Part shown: positions 15,970 through 24,796 of the stretch, in pieces
How positions within the stretch are numbered: the first letter of the stretch is position 1
Layout of the letters: the number at the start of each line of letters is the position of its first letter
NCBI RefSeq assembly: GCF_001937665.1
Contig: NZ_MSKL01000012.1
Location: 17,525 to 81,524 of the forward strand
DNA: 64,000 bases
Direction: 5' to 3'
Origin: Actinomyces oris
GTDB lineage: Bacteria; Actinomycetota; Actinomycetes; Actinomycetales; Actinomycetaceae
Position numbers and translations under genes: made by a program
The notes under the pieces: generated by a model
Databases searched by the model: none
What the model was told of the DNA's origin: nothing
What the model saw: the letters and a program-made list of their open reading frames with translations, nothing else

Positions 15970-16839
15970 TCAGTCGCCGACGGCGCGCAGGTGCCTCAGC
16001 ACCTCGGCGTGGGCGGTCGGGGTGCCCACGAGGAGCGAGCCGGCGCGGCGCACATCGAAGGGCGCCCCGTCCATCCGGGTGAGAACCACGCCGGCCTCGG
16101 TGCACAGCAGCGCCCCGGCCGCGACGTCCCAGGGCTGGAGCAGCGGCTGGGCGTAGACGACCGCGCCGCCCGCGGCCACCTCCGCCATCTCCAGGGCGGC
16201 CGCCCCGTAGCAGCGCATGCCGCGCGAGGCCTCGATGGCCCGACCGATGCCCGCGTCCTGCGTGAGCTGGTAGTGGGCGATGAGCATGCCCTCGCTCAGA
16301 GGCAGGTCCTCCACCGGCTCCAGCGTCCGCGGCATCGCACCGTCGGCGCCCGCCGCCTCCACCGTGAGCGGCTGAACCGATGCGCCCCGTCCGCGGATGG
16401 CCGTGTAGAGCCGGCCCGCCACGGGGTCGGCGAGGACTGCGACCACGGGCTCGCCGTCGTCGACCAGGGCCAGGGAGATGGCCCAGTCGCGGTGGGTGGC
16501 CACGTAGTTGAGGGTTCCGTCGATGGGGTCGAGCACCCAGGCCCGCCCGCGGTAGTCCTCGAAGTCCTCGACACGGTGCGCCTCCTCGCCGTGGAGGGGG
16601 ATGCCGGTGGCCTCCAGGTTGTCGGCGATGCGCTCCTCGACGCCGCGGTCGACCTGGGTGACCAGGTCGTTGCGGTGCGCCTTGGCCTCGACGCGCAGCT
16701 CCTCACCCGGGTTCAGGGCGAAGGCGGCCGCCCGGCGGACCGCAGCCACCCCGCGAGCGAGCAGGTCCTCCAGGGAGGCCGACGACGTCGACCCCTCCGA
16801 CGGCTTCGGTGTCACTGCCCCTCCACCACCAGCACTCAC
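15970..16839 (-). CDS. Inositol monophosphatase family protein
   Basis: A 289-residue protein with the family metal-binding signatures GEEAHRVE (near residue 85), WVLDPIDGTLNY and, near the C-terminus, WDVAAGALL. The family dephosphorylates myo-inositol-1-phosphate, histidinol phosphate or PAP; the substrate is not fixed by sequence alone. The start is GTG 16839, which overlaps the stop of the upstream permease (GTGA), so the two are translationally coupled. A second GTG 24 nt further on has GGAGG nearby and is an alternative. Cytoplasmic. Confidence 0.88.
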   Translation of the reverse strand: MSAGGGGAVTPKPSEGSTSSASLEDLLARGVAAVRRAAAFALNPGEELRVEAKAHRNDLVTQVDRGVEERIADNLEATGIPLHGEEAHRVEDFEDYRGRAWVLDPIDGTLNYVATHRDWAISLALVDDGEPVVAVLADPVAGRLYTAIRGRGASVQPLTVEAAGADGAMPRTLEPVEDLPLSEGMLIAHYQLTQDAGIGRAIEASRGMRCYGAAALEMAEVAAGGAVVYAQPLLQPWDVAAGALLCTEAGVVLTRMDGAPFDVRRAGSLLVGTPTAHAEVLRHLRAVGD

Positions 16840-18305
16840 GACTGGAGCTCCTGCGGCCTGGAGAGTCGGCGGCTGTGGACGAACCAGGCCACACCCAGCA
16901 CCACCAGCCACAGGGGTGAGGCGAAGACCGCGATACGGGTGTCGTGGGCCTGGGTGAGGGTCCAGACGACGAAGGCGAAGAAGGCCAGGCACAGCCAGGC
17001 CGCCCAGCGCTCACCGGGCAGGCGGAAGGCGCTGGCCCGGTGCAGCTCGGGCCGCAGGGTGAGGAACCGCAGGTAGCTCACGACGATGATGCACCACACG
17101 AGAATGAACAGGACGCTGGCCACCGTGGTCACCGTCGTGAAGGCCTCGATGATGGACTTGGAGGTGTAGAGCAGCGGGATCGAGGTGAGCAGACTGGCGC
17201 AGGTGACGGCCAGGGACACACCCGGCACCGAACGGGCCGTCAGCTTGCGGAAGATGTGGGGGGCGTTGTCCGCCCAGGACAGGCCGAAGAGCATCCGGGA
17301 GGTGGAGTAGACCCCGGAGTTGGCCGACGACGCCGCGGCCGTGAGCACCACGAAGTTGACGACACTGGCGGCCACGCTGAGCCCCGCCAGGGCGAACATG
17401 GCCACGAAGGGACTGTCCTTGGGGTTGATCTCCTGCCAGGGGGTGACGGCCATGATGGCCGCGAGCGCCCCCAGGTAGAACAGGACGATGCGCACCGGGA
17501 TGGCGTTGATGGCCCGCGGGAGAGTGATCTCCGGGTCCTTGGCCTCGGCGGCCGCGGTCCCCACGAGCTCGGTGCCCACGAAGGCGAAGATGGCGATCTG
17601 GAAGGCCCCGAAGAACCCGCTCGCACCGTTGGGGAACAGGCCTCCGCTCCAGATGTTGGAGAGCTGGGCGTGGGCGCCGTTGGGCGCCGTGAACCCGCGC
17701 AGCACCATGAAGGCACCGACGACGACGAGCGCCATGATGGCCACGATCTTGATGATGGAGAACCAGAACTCGATCTCCCCGAAGGCCTTGACGGTGGCGA
17801 GGTTGAGGCTGAACAGGAGGACCACGGTGACCACCGGCGTGATCCACAGCGGCAGGTCCGGCCACCAGTACCTCACGTACCCGGTGATGACGATGACCTC
17901 GGCCACGGCCGTCACCAGCCAGCACACGTAGTAGGTCCAGCCCACGAAGAAACCGGCCCACGGCCCGATGAGGTCATGGGCGACGTCGGCGAAGGACTTG
18001 TAGGACAGGTTGGACAGCAGCACCTCGCCCAGGGCCCTCATAACCAGGAAGAGGATGGCGCCGATGATCGCGTAGACGAGGAACACACCGGGACCGGCCA
18101 GGGCGATCGTCTTTCCCGACCCCATGAACAGCCCGGTTCCGATCGCCCCGCCGATGGCGATGAGCTGGACGTGGCGGTTGGTGAGGTGGCGCTGGAGCCG
18201 GGGCTCGGCGTCGTGGTCCACCATCGGGTCGAGGTCAGGCCGCATGGGCGGCGCTGAGGACTCGGCCGCCGAGGTGGAATCGGCGGGCGGCGGCGTGTGG
18301 GACAT
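16836..18305 (-). CDS. Amino-acid permease of the AAT/APC family (CycA-like)
   Basis: A 489-residue transporter with twelve predicted membrane helices. It has the family motif LIAIGGAIGTGLFMGSGK at helix 1, and FVGTELVGTAAAEAKDP near the middle. It resembles D-serine/D-alanine/glycine and aromatic amino-acid proton symporters; specificity cannot be read. The start ATG 18305 is preceded by AGGAGA. It overlaps the downstream phosphatase gene by 4 nt. The N-terminal 35 residues are a Pro/Ser-rich cytoplasmic tail. Confidence 0.92.
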   Translation of the reverse strand: MSHTPPPADSTSAAESSAPPMRPDLDPMVDHDAEPRLQRHLTNRHVQLIAIGGAIGTGLFMGSGKTIALAGPGVFLVYAIIGAILFLVMRALGEVLLSNLSYKSFADVAHDLIGPWAGFFVGWTYYVCWLVTAVAEVIVITGYVRYWWPDLPLWITPVVTVVLLFSLNLATVKAFGEIEFWFSIIKIVAIMALVVVGAFMVLRGFTAPNGAHAQLSNIWSGGLFPNGASGFFGAFQIAIFAFVGTELVGTAAAEAKDPEITLPRAINAIPVRIVLFYLGALAAIMAVTPWQEINPKDSPFVAMFALAGLSVAASVVNFVVLTAAASSANSGVYSTSRMLFGLSWADNAPHIFRKLTARSVPGVSLAVTCASLLTSIPLLYTSKSIIEAFTTVTTVASVLFILVWCIIVVSYLRFLTLRPELHRASAFRLPGERWAAWLCLAFFAFVVWTLTQAHDTRIAVFASPLWLVVLGVAWFVHSRRLSRPQELQS

Positions 18306-18385
18306 CTCGTCTCCTGATCGTGGGTGACGCCACGAGCCTAGCGCTACGAGGTTCATCCCCGATTCACACGGGTAGGCTCAGCGCC

Positions 18386-20056
18386 GTGAACTTCAAGGAG
18401 CAGGTCCGCCACTCGATTCCGGCTGCGATCGTCGTCGTCATCGGCGCCTGGGTGATGATCTACTACTCGATCGTCCAGTGGGAGACGATGAAGCAGGTCC
18501 CCAGCTGGGACCTGGCGATCTTCTCCGAGCTGGCCAAGGCCTACTCCCACTTCCAGGCCCCGATCGTGCCGGTCAAGGGTGATGGGTACAACCTCCTGGG
18601 TGATCACTTCCACCCGATTCTCCTTCTCCTGGGGCCGATCTGGCGGCTCTTCCCCACCCCCTTGAGCCTGCTTATCACCCAGGACCTGTTGTTGGCGGTC
18701 TCGGCCTGGCCGCTGACCCGCCTGGCCAGCCGGCTGACGAATCAGTGGGTGGGCGGCGCCCTGGGGCTCGTCTACGTCCTGTCCTGGGGGATGCAGGGAG
18801 CCGTGGCCGCGCAGTTCCACGAGATCGCCTTCGCCATGCCGATGCTGGCCTGCGCCTCGGTCGCCTTCGTGGAGCGGCGCTGGGTGGCGGTGACGGCCTG
18901 GTCGGCGCCACTGGTCCTGGTCAAGGAGGACATGGGGCTGACGGTCCTCATGATCGGGGTGGCCGTCATGCTCACCTCGCTGGTGCCGGCCTGGTACCGC
19001 AGCTGCACGGTCAGCGGGGCCGGTGGCCGGGGAGCCGACGTCCTCGACGACGCCGCTGAGGCCGATGCCGCCCGCAACCGGCGTCGGGGGCTGCGCCTGG
19101 GCGTGGGCATGATCGTCGGCGGGATCGCGGCCTTCCTCTTCTCCATCCTGGTGTTCCTGCCGGCCTTCAACATCAACGGGGTGTGGGACTACGGGCTGAG
19201 CTCGCAGGACAAGCCCACCTCACCGGACGCCCTGGCCCAGAAGGTCAAGGTGGTCGTCATGCTGATTCTCACCAGCGGGATCGTCGGGGTGACCTCACCG
19301 TGGCTGCTCGTGGTGCTGCCGACGCTGGCGTGGCGGTTCCTGGGGTCGGTGGAGTTCTACTGGGTGTGGGACAACTGGCACTACAACGTCACCCTCATGC
19401 CGATCGCCCTGGGGGCGCTGCTCGACGTCGTCGCCCGCCGCCGAGCGCACGGCTCCTACGTGGCCGACCGCCCCGTCAGAGAGGTGGGGGTCGACGGCCG
19501 GGAGGTCATGGACTCCTCAGCCGAGACCTCCGAGGACGAGAGCACCGCCGATGAGTCCGACGTCGACGTCCCGCACCGGCACCCGACCGCCTTCCCCACC
19601 TGGCTCACGGTGCCGATGCGGCACCGCTTCGTGGTCGCGACGAGCATCCTCACCGCCGTGGTCACCGGGGTCCTGACCGGCCCCTACCTCCCGCTGTGGA
19701 AGGCCACCGACCAGAACTTCGACCCACTGAGCGCCGAGGCCAAGGAGACTGACGAGGCGAAGAAGCCCGAGACGCGGCGGGTGGCCACCGCCCGCGAGGT
19801 CATCGCCACCATCCCCGAGGGGGCCACGGTGGTCACCGACCTGTCGCTGCTGGCCTACCTGGTACCCCGGGCCGAGGTCTCCTGGTCGGGCACGAGCGGC
19901 CCCGACAAGGAGTACATCGTCATGAGCCGGAACAGCAACAACCAGTGGGGCACCACCGACGCCGCCACCTGGGGCGAGAGGCACACCACGCGGGGGGCCA
20001 CCTACTCCCTCATCTTCAACAAGGACGGCTACCAGATCGCCAAGCGCGATGACTGA
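18386..20056 (+). CDS. DUF2079 polytopic membrane protein
   Basis: A 556-residue membrane protein with about ten helices. It matches the DUF2079 pattern (SWDLAIFSELAKAYSHFQAPIVP, then GDGYNLLGDHFHP, then QFHEIAF and VKEDMG), a family of glycosyltransferase-C-like membrane proteins. A cytoplasmic acidic insertion (DSSAETSEDESTADESDVD) precedes the C-terminal helix and soluble domain. The start is GTG 18386, 7 nt after TAGGCT (18373-18378), so leaderless. It overlaps crcB1 by 8 nt, forming an operon with the fluoride-channel genes. Function of the family is unproven. Confidence 0.85.
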   Translation: MNFKEQVRHSIPAAIVVVIGAWVMIYYSIVQWETMKQVPSWDLAIFSELAKAYSHFQAPIVPVKGDGYNLLGDHFHPILLLLGPIWRLFPTPLSLLITQDLLLAVSAWPLTRLASRLTNQWVGGALGLVYVLSWGMQGAVAAQFHEIAFAMPMLACASVAFVERRWVAVTAWSAPLVLVKEDMGLTVLMIGVAVMLTSLVPAWYRSCTVSGAGGRGADVLDDAAEADAARNRRRGLRLGVGMIVGGIAAFLFSILVFLPAFNINGVWDYGLSSQDKPTSPDALAQKVKVVVMLILTSGIVGVTSPWLLVVLPTLAWRFLGSVEFYWVWDNWHYNVTLMPIALGALLDVVARRRAHGSYVADRPVREVGVDGREVMDSSAETSEDESTADESDVDVPHRHPTAFPTWLTVPMRHRFVVATSILTAVVTGVLTGPYLPLWKATDQNFDPLSAEAKETDEAKKPETRRVATAREVIATIPEGATVVTDLSLLAYLVPRAEVSWSGTSGPDKEYIVMSRNSNNQWGTTDAATWGERHTTRGATYSLIFNKDGYQIAKRDD

Positions 20057-20624
20057 GGCGGGCCCCGGCGCCGATGCTGACACCCACGACGCCTCCGAGG
20101 CCGTGGGCGTTCCCAAACCAGGGGCTGTCCCCGACCCAGAGGCTGAGCCATCACCCACGGCCGCTGCGGGCTCCCCGCCAGTGGTCGGGCGGGCTCCGTC
20201 AGTGGCCGCCTCCCTGGCCCTGGTCGCCGCGGGAGGTTGCGCGGGCACGCTGGTGCGCGCGGCCCTGGCGCGGGCCTGGCCCACAGCACCCGGGCACCTG
20301 CCGGTGACGACGCTCGCCCTCAACGTCGTCGGGGCCCTGGCCCTGGGTCTGCTGCTCGGGACGCTCGGCGAAGGACGTCCCCGCCTGAGGCTGGCCCTGG
20401 GCACGGGGGTGCTGGGCGGGCTGACGACGCACTCGACCTTCATCCTGGAGAGCCACCGGCTGCTGGCCCCCGGAGGGGACGCCGGCCACCCGGTCCTCGG
20501 CGCCGCCTATCTGGTGGGGTCGATGGCGGCCGGGCTGGGCGCGGCCGGCCTCGGGCTGTGGCTGGCCTCTCGCCTGCACCGCCCGGGCCACGCAGACGGC
20601 GGTCTCCTCCCGGAGGCGTCATGA
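20049..20624 (+). CDS. crcB: CrcB/Fluc fluoride channel subunit 1
   Basis: A 191-residue protein with four membrane helices in the last ~135 residues, preceded by an unusual ~45-residue acidic/Pro-rich extension. Family features are GGCAGTLVRAAL at helix 1, Asn in LALNVVG, and the phenylalanine box reading GGLTTHSTF, in which the first Phe is His. Flucs are dual-topology or heterodimeric F- channels. The adjacent, different crcB makes this one half of a heterodimer. The start overlaps the DUF2079 gene by 8 nt and the stop overlaps crcB2. Confidence 0.9.
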   Translation: MTEAGPGADADTHDASEAVGVPKPGAVPDPEAEPSPTAAAGSPPVVGRAPSVAASLALVAAGGCAGTLVRAALARAWPTAPGHLPVTTLALNVVGALALGLLLGTLGEGRPRLRLALGTGVLGGLTTHSTFILESHRLLAPGGDAGHPVLGAAYLVGSMAAGLGAAGLGLWLASRLHRPGHADGGLLPEAS

Positions 20625-21103
20625 GCGGGGCCGCTGCCCCCGGACTGGCGACCTGGCTCGCCGACTGGCTCCCCCTGGCGATGGCCGGCGGGGTGGGGGC
20701 GGCCTGCCGCTGGTGCGTGGACACCGCCGTCAGCCGCTTCAGCGGCCGAGCCGTCCGGGACGCCTCAGCGGGCGCCTTGCAGCGGCGTCGTTCCGGGGTG
20801 CGGGCGCTGCGGATGCCGTGGGGCACCGTCGTCGTCAACGTGACGGCCTGCCTCCTCATGGGCGTGCTCGTGGGGTGGGCGGGAGGCCCACCGCACTCCG
20901 GGAGCTGGGCCGCCACCGCGCTGACTGTTCTGGGGACCGGATTCCTGGGCGGGTACTCGACCTTCTCCACGGCCTGCGTCGAGGGGGCGCGCCTGGTACT
21001 GGCAGGGCGGTGGGGGCCGGCCATCGTGCACACGACCCTCATGACGGTGGCGACGCTGGGCGCCGTCGGACTCGGGCTGGCCGGCGGCGCAGCACTGCGC
21101 TAG
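20621..21103 (+). CDS. crcB: CrcB/Fluc fluoride channel subunit 2
   Basis: A 160-residue protein with four helices: GGVGAACRWCVD at helix 1, Asn in VVVNVTA, phenylalanine box GGYSTFSTA, in which the second Phe is Ala. It has a basic insertion after helix 1 (QRRRSGVRALR), which favours opposite membrane topology to its partner by the positive-inside rule. The start ATG overlaps the crcB1 stop (ATGA). It probably confers fluoride resistance together with crcB1. No crcB riboswitch was seen upstream of the operon. Confidence 0.9.
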   Translation: MSGAAAPGLATWLADWLPLAMAGGVGAACRWCVDTAVSRFSGRAVRDASAGALQRRRSGVRALRMPWGTVVVNVTACLLMGVLVGWAGGPPHSGSWAATALTVLGTGFLGGYSTFSTACVEGARLVLAGRWGPAIVHTTLMTVATLGAVGLGLAGGAALR

Positions 21104-21131
21104 GGCTGCGTCCGGCCGGGAGCCCCGACTC

Positions 21132-21193
21132 ACTTCGACCGAATCTTCAAAAACGACGCGTATACGTGTCGCCTGTGAAGATTCGGTCGAAGT
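21132..21193 (+). terminator. Hairpin repeat family A, copy 2
   Basis: ACTTCGACCGAATCTTCA (21132-21149) pairs perfectly with 21176-21193 (18 bp). The inner segment CGACGCG-TATA-CGTGTCG adds a second stem with one mismatch. It lies 28 nt after crcB2, as expected for an operon terminator, and shares the GACGCG core and TCTTCA arm with the family. Confidence 0.7.
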
Positions 21194-21305
21194 ATGCGCG
21201 ACGACGTCGCTCCGAGACCAACCTGAGACGGCTGTGACGAACTGTGCTCTCATCTGCCGTATCAGGCGTGCTGTGGGGCGTGCCTCCTCTGACAGACTCG
21301 CTGCC

Positions 21306-22154
21306 ATGAGTGTTCAGCCGCCTTCTCCGACGCCGACCCAGTCGAGGACCAACCGCGCCACGGTGATCACCCTCGTGGTCATCGCCGTCATCCTGGCCGT
21401 CCTCGCCGCGGTGCTGCTGCACAACGTCGCCTCCCGGCGCCATGACGCCGCCGCCACCAGCCAGGCCTCCGGCTCCGATTCTTCCACCGCGGTCCGCGAG
21501 CCCGTACCGGCCCCTCCGGTCGCCGACCAGCAGACCCTGGAGCTCATCCGCTCCGAGACCCATCGCGACCCGGCCGACGGCCAGGCCAAGGGCAAGGTCG
21601 ACGCACCGGTCGTCATGGTCATCTACTCCGACTTCGCCTGCCCCTACTGCACCCAGTTCGCCCAGAACGTCGAGCCCGAGCTGGACAAGCTGGTCGACCA
21701 GGGAACGTTGCGCATTGAATGGCGCGACCTGGCCCAGATCAGTGAGACCTCGCCCCTGGCCGCTCAGGCCGGGCGGGCCGCCGCCAAACAGGGCAAGTTC
21801 TGGGAGTTCCACGACGCCGTCTACGCCGCCGCCGACCCCAAGGACCACCCGGCCTACACCGAGGACTCCCTGGTCGACTTCGCCAAGAAGGCCGGGGTGC
21901 CGGATCTGAAGAAGTTCCGCGCCGACATGACCGCCGACGAGACCGTCAAGGCCGTCTCCGAGGCCACCAACCATGCCCACTCCATCGGCATTCAGGGCAC
22001 CCCGTTCATGATCGTGGGCGAGACCTATATCAACGGCTACCAGGACGCCGACTACATGACGGCGGTCGTCAAGAGCCAGGCCGCCAAGGCCAAGGAGGCC
22101 AAGGGAGCCACGAGCCCCGCGGCACCGGCGTCGGCGTCGGCGTCGGCTAACTGA
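21306..22154 (+). CDS. Membrane-anchored DsbA-like thiol oxidoreductase
   Basis: A 282-residue protein with one N-terminal membrane helix (VITLVVIAVILAVLAAVLL, residues ~20-40) and an extracytoplasmic thioredoxin-fold DsbA domain with active site CPYC (in DFACPYCTQF) and cis-Pro loop GTPF. It is expected to introduce or shuffle disulfides in exported proteins, such as pilins or the two-Cys proteins of this strain; actinomycetes are known to depend on such enzymes (MdbA family), but orthology is not proven. The Ala/Ser tail is low complexity. The start is ATG 21306, 7 nt after CAGACT, a near-match to the leaderless -10 pattern. Confidence 0.88.
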   Translation: MSVQPPSPTPTQSRTNRATVITLVVIAVILAVLAAVLLHNVASRRHDAAATSQASGSDSSTAVREPVPAPPVADQQTLELIRSETHRDPADGQAKGKVDAPVVMVIYSDFACPYCTQFAQNVEPELDKLVDQGTLRIEWRDLAQISETSPLAAQAGRAAAKQGKFWEFHDAVYAAADPKDHPAYTEDSLVDFAKKAGVPDLKKFRADMTADETVKAVSEATNHAHSIGIQGTPFMIVGETYINGYQDADYMTAVVKSQAAKAKEAKGATSPAAPASASASAN

Positions 22155-22219
22155 CCACCACGGAGCGGAGCAACGACGGGTTCGGGCGGCGGGCTCACTC
22201 GATCCGCCTTAGGGTTCAT

Positions 22220-22250
22220 CCCCCGACTCGCCCCACCGGCGGGCCGGGGG
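22220..22250 (+). terminator. Possible terminator after the DsbA-like gene
   Basis: CCCCCG (22220-22225) pairs with CGGGGG (22245-22250) around a GC-rich interior that can pair partly. It lies 65 nt after the stop. The call is weak because GC-rich DNA gives many such stems. Confidence 0.3.
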
Positions 22251-22314
22251 ACGCTATTCTTCCACCACCTGTCCCATCGATCGTCTGACGAGCAGCAACG
22301 CGGATGGCAACGTC

Positions 22315-22327
22315 AACAACGGTTGTT
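22315..22327. promoter_or_regulatory. Short palindrome upstream of glucokinase
   Basis: AACAAC-G-GTTGTT is a perfect 6+1+6 dyad ending 18 bp before the glucokinase ATG, between the likely promoter and the ribosome binding site. It is a candidate repressor site; the regulator is unknown. Confidence 0.3.
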
Positions 22328-22345
22328 TCAACAAGGAGCGCGAGC

Positions 22346-23293
22346 ATGGCACTGAGCATCGGCGTGGATGTCGGCGGAACGAAGATCGCGGCCGGCGTCG
22401 TCGACGACGACGGGAAGGTTCTTCAGACGATTCGGCGCGATTCTCCCGCCTTCAGCCGCCAGGCGATCATCGACACGATCACGATGGTGGTGCACCGGCT
22501 GCAGGAGGACTTTCCCGACGTGGCCACCGTGGGCATCGGGGCGGCCGGGATGGTGTCCTCGGACCGCAACACGATGGCGCACGGCACCAACCTGGACTGG
22601 ACCGGGATGCGGATCGGCGACGTCATCTCCGAGGGCGTGGGCCTGCCCGTCGTCGTCGAGAACGACGCCAACGCCTTCGGGTGGGCCGAGGCCCGCTTCG
22701 GGGCGGCCCGGGGCAAGCGCAACGCCCTCATCGTGGCCATCGGTACCGGCGTCGGCGGGGCGATCATCGTCGACGGCCACCTCCTGCGCGGGGCGGCCGG
22801 ATTCGGCGGGGAGATCGGGCACATCAACGTCGTCCCCGGCGGGCGCCCCTGCGGCTGCGGACTGCGAGGCTGCCTGGAGCGCTACAGCGCCGGCACGGCC
22901 CTGGGGGTCAACGGCTGGGAGCTGGCGCAGTTCCGCCCCGGCTACGCGGCCCGCATCATTGAGCTCTCCGGCGGCAACCCGGAGCACATCTCGGGCAAGG
23001 CCGTCACCGCCGCGGCCCGCGAGGGCGACCCGGCCGCCCTGGAGTGCTACGAGCAGCTCACCCACTGGCTGGGGGTGGGGCTGGCGGACATGTGCGCGCT
23101 GCTGGACCCTGAGGTCATCGTCATCGCCGGTGGCCTGGCCGAGGCCGGCGACATCCTGCTGACTCCCGCCCGCAAGGCCTTCGCCGAGAACCTCACGGCC
23201 GGCACCTACCGGCCCACCATTCCGGTGGTCCTGGCCGAGGGAGGTCAGGAGGCCGGGCTCGTCGGCGCCGCGGACCTGGCCCGCCAGCCCTGA
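22346..23293 (+). CDS. glk: ROK-family glucokinase
   Basis: A 315-residue sugar kinase. The N-terminal phosphate motif is GVDVGGTKIAAG. The central catalytic Asp is in VVVENDANAFGWAE, the second phosphate loop is AIGTGVGGAI, and the ROK zinc motif is CGCGLRGCLE with a preceding GHINV His. This set is typical of actinobacterial ATP- or polyphosphate-dependent glucokinases and feeds glucose into glycolysis. The start is ATG 22346 with AAGGAG at 8-nt spacing; an in-frame ATG at 22304 lacks one. Monocistronic by spacing. Confidence 0.92.
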   Translation: MALSIGVDVGGTKIAAGVVDDDGKVLQTIRRDSPAFSRQAIIDTITMVVHRLQEDFPDVATVGIGAAGMVSSDRNTMAHGTNLDWTGMRIGDVISEGVGLPVVVENDANAFGWAEARFGAARGKRNALIVAIGTGVGGAIIVDGHLLRGAAGFGGEIGHINVVPGGRPCGCGLRGCLERYSAGTALGVNGWELAQFRPGYAARIIELSGGNPEHISGKAVTAAAREGDPAALECYEQLTHWLGVGLADMCALLDPEVIVIAGGLAEAGDILLTPARKAFAENLTAGTYRPTIPVVLAEGGQEAGLVGAADLARQP

Positions 23294-23409
23294 ACCACCC
23301 GGGCACCATCCTCGGGTCGGCCTGGAAACCATCAGCCATCCGGGCTCTTACGGGAACCTTGCGAGATGACGCGGCGTCAGCGTGCGCTATTGCACCGACC
23401 CTCCCATTG

Positions 23410-23428
23410 TTAGGTATGCCTTACCTCG
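23410..23428 (+). promoter_or_regulatory. DtxR/IdeR-type iron box
   Basis: TTAGGTATGCCTTACCTCG matches the 19-bp DtxR/IdeR/DmdR1 consensus TTAGGTTAGSCTAACCTAA at most conserved positions (TTAGGT left half, CTTACCT right half). It lies about 235 bp upstream of the siderophore-interacting protein gene, so that gene is probably repressed by iron-loaded IdeR/DtxR. Confidence 0.75.
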
Positions 23429-23662
23429 GTTAGCGTCGACATACTCGCCCCGCCCTCCAGGCCCATCTCCGGTCCGGCCTTCGGCACGCCCATCATCCTT
23501 CCCAAGGGCCGCCATGGCGTGCACGGCACCGGAGAACGGGAGCAGCCCCATCCGATCGCCCAACTACCGGTGCCGTCTGATAGCCGCCTCAAGCAGTCCT
23601 CAGAGCGGCCTCGAGGGCGCTTCCCCAACACCACACCACCAGACGCACGAAGGAGTCCCGAG
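23429..23662 (+). other. Long leader between the iron box and the siderophore-interacting gene
   Basis: About 230 nt separate the iron box from the ATG, ending in a good GAAGGAG site. No riboswitch or leader peptide was recognised; short frames here have no start signals. Either the mRNA has a long 5' leader or there is a second promoter. Confidence 0.35.
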
Positions 23663-24610
23663 ATGAGCCCAGCCAGACCGTCCGCCTCACCGACATCTCC
23701 GTTCCGCTTCTTCCGTGTCACAGTGGCGGCAGTCCGCGACGTGACGCCGTCCATGCGGCGCTTCACCTTCATCGGGGATGATCTGGTCCACTACGCCGAC
23801 CCGGGCTGGGACCAGCGGATCAAGCTGGTGCTGCCGGCGCCGGCGTCGGGTTACAAGCAGCTACCCGACGGCGAGGACTGGTACGGCCGGTTGATGAAGC
23901 TGCCCGAGGAGCACCGGTGCCCGATCCGCACCTACACGACGCGCACGGTTCGCCACGAGGCGGAGGTTCCGGACGGAACGCGTGCGGAGGTGGACGTCGA
24001 CATGGTGGTGCACGATCCGCTCGGCCCGGCCTCTCGGTGGATCCTTGAGGCTGAGGTCGGTACCGAGGCGGTCCTGCTGGGGCCGAACCGGCAGTGGGAC
24101 GGCGATGCCGGGGGCGTGGACTTCGTACCTCCGCAAGTGACCGAGCGCTACCTGCTGGGCGGGGACGAGACGGCGGCACCGGCGATCGCCCGGATCCTAG
24201 AGGACCTGCCCGCGAGCGCGCGGGGAGTCGCCGTCGTCGAGATGCCCGGTGACGCGGATGCCCCTTACCTGCCTACGCACCCCGGGATCGAGGTGCGGGT
24301 GGCTGGGCGCAACGGCCGCTCGCACGGGGAGCTGCTCGTCGAGGGTGTACGCCGGGCCGCCGAGGAGCTGTGTCCGGTAGGGGTGCCGCAGGAGGTCGAG
24401 GAGATCGACGTCGACCGTGAGCTGCTGTGGGACGTGCCGCGCCACGCCAAGGGCGGGGACGCACTCAAGCGCACCACCCTGTACGCGTGGCTCGCCGGGG
24501 AGGCGGCTGCGGTGCGGACGATGCGTCGCCACCTGGTCAGCGAACGTGGCATCGACCGGCGCTCTGTGGCCTTCATGGGCTACTGGCGCCAGGGCCGCGC
24601 CGAGGCCTGA
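23663..24610 (+). CDS. Siderophore-interacting protein (FAD-binding, ViuB/SIP family)
   Basis: A 315-residue flavin reductase-like protein. The N-terminal FAD-binding fold has RTYTTRTVR (flavin-binding R-x-Y-T) and PLGPASRW, and the C-terminal NAD(P)H-binding fold includes LLGGDETAAPAIARIL and WLAGEAAAVRTMRRHL. It ends with GYWRQGRAEA, the usual SIP C-terminal motif. The family reduces ferric siderophores in the cytoplasm to release iron. The start ATG has GAAGGAG 8 nt upstream. The upstream iron box supports iron control. Confidence 0.93.
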   Translation: MSPARPSASPTSPFRFFRVTVAAVRDVTPSMRRFTFIGDDLVHYADPGWDQRIKLVLPAPASGYKQLPDGEDWYGRLMKLPEEHRCPIRTYTTRTVRHEAEVPDGTRAEVDVDMVVHDPLGPASRWILEAEVGTEAVLLGPNRQWDGDAGGVDFVPPQVTERYLLGGDETAAPAIARILEDLPASARGVAVVEMPGDADAPYLPTHPGIEVRVAGRNGRSHGELLVEGVRRAAEELCPVGVPQEVEEIDVDRELLWDVPRHAKGGDALKRTTLYAWLAGEAAAVRTMRRHLVSERGIDRRSVAFMGYWRQGRAEA

Positions 24611-24656
24611 GCCCGAGGGCTCCCGCACCGGCCAGCTGAACGGCAGATCGCGTCAT

Positions 24657-24744
24657 CGAGAACGTACTTTCCGCGCGAGAACTGCGTTGTCCCGCAGATG
24701 ACTGGGGGTGGACCTCAGTCGTCTGCGGGAGAAGTACGTTCTCG
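24657..24744. terminator. Nested hairpin between convergent genes
   Basis: The outer 13-bp stem CGAGAACGTACTT (24657-24669) pairs with 24732-24744. The inner 14-bp stem at 24691-24704 pairs with 24716-24729 with one mismatch. A one-sided 21-nt insertion lies between the stems. It is placed between two convergent genes, so it is likely a bidirectional terminator. Confidence 0.6.
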
Positions 24745-24796
24745 CGGCGAAGCGCAGTCGCCGATTCCCAGGGGCGCCCAGCTCATCCTCAGACGG

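Noticed and set aside
18306..18385. Fluoride riboswitch upstream of the crcB operon
   Set aside because: The operon begins at a leaderless GTG, leaving no room for an aptamer, and no conserved fluoride-motif sequence was seen.
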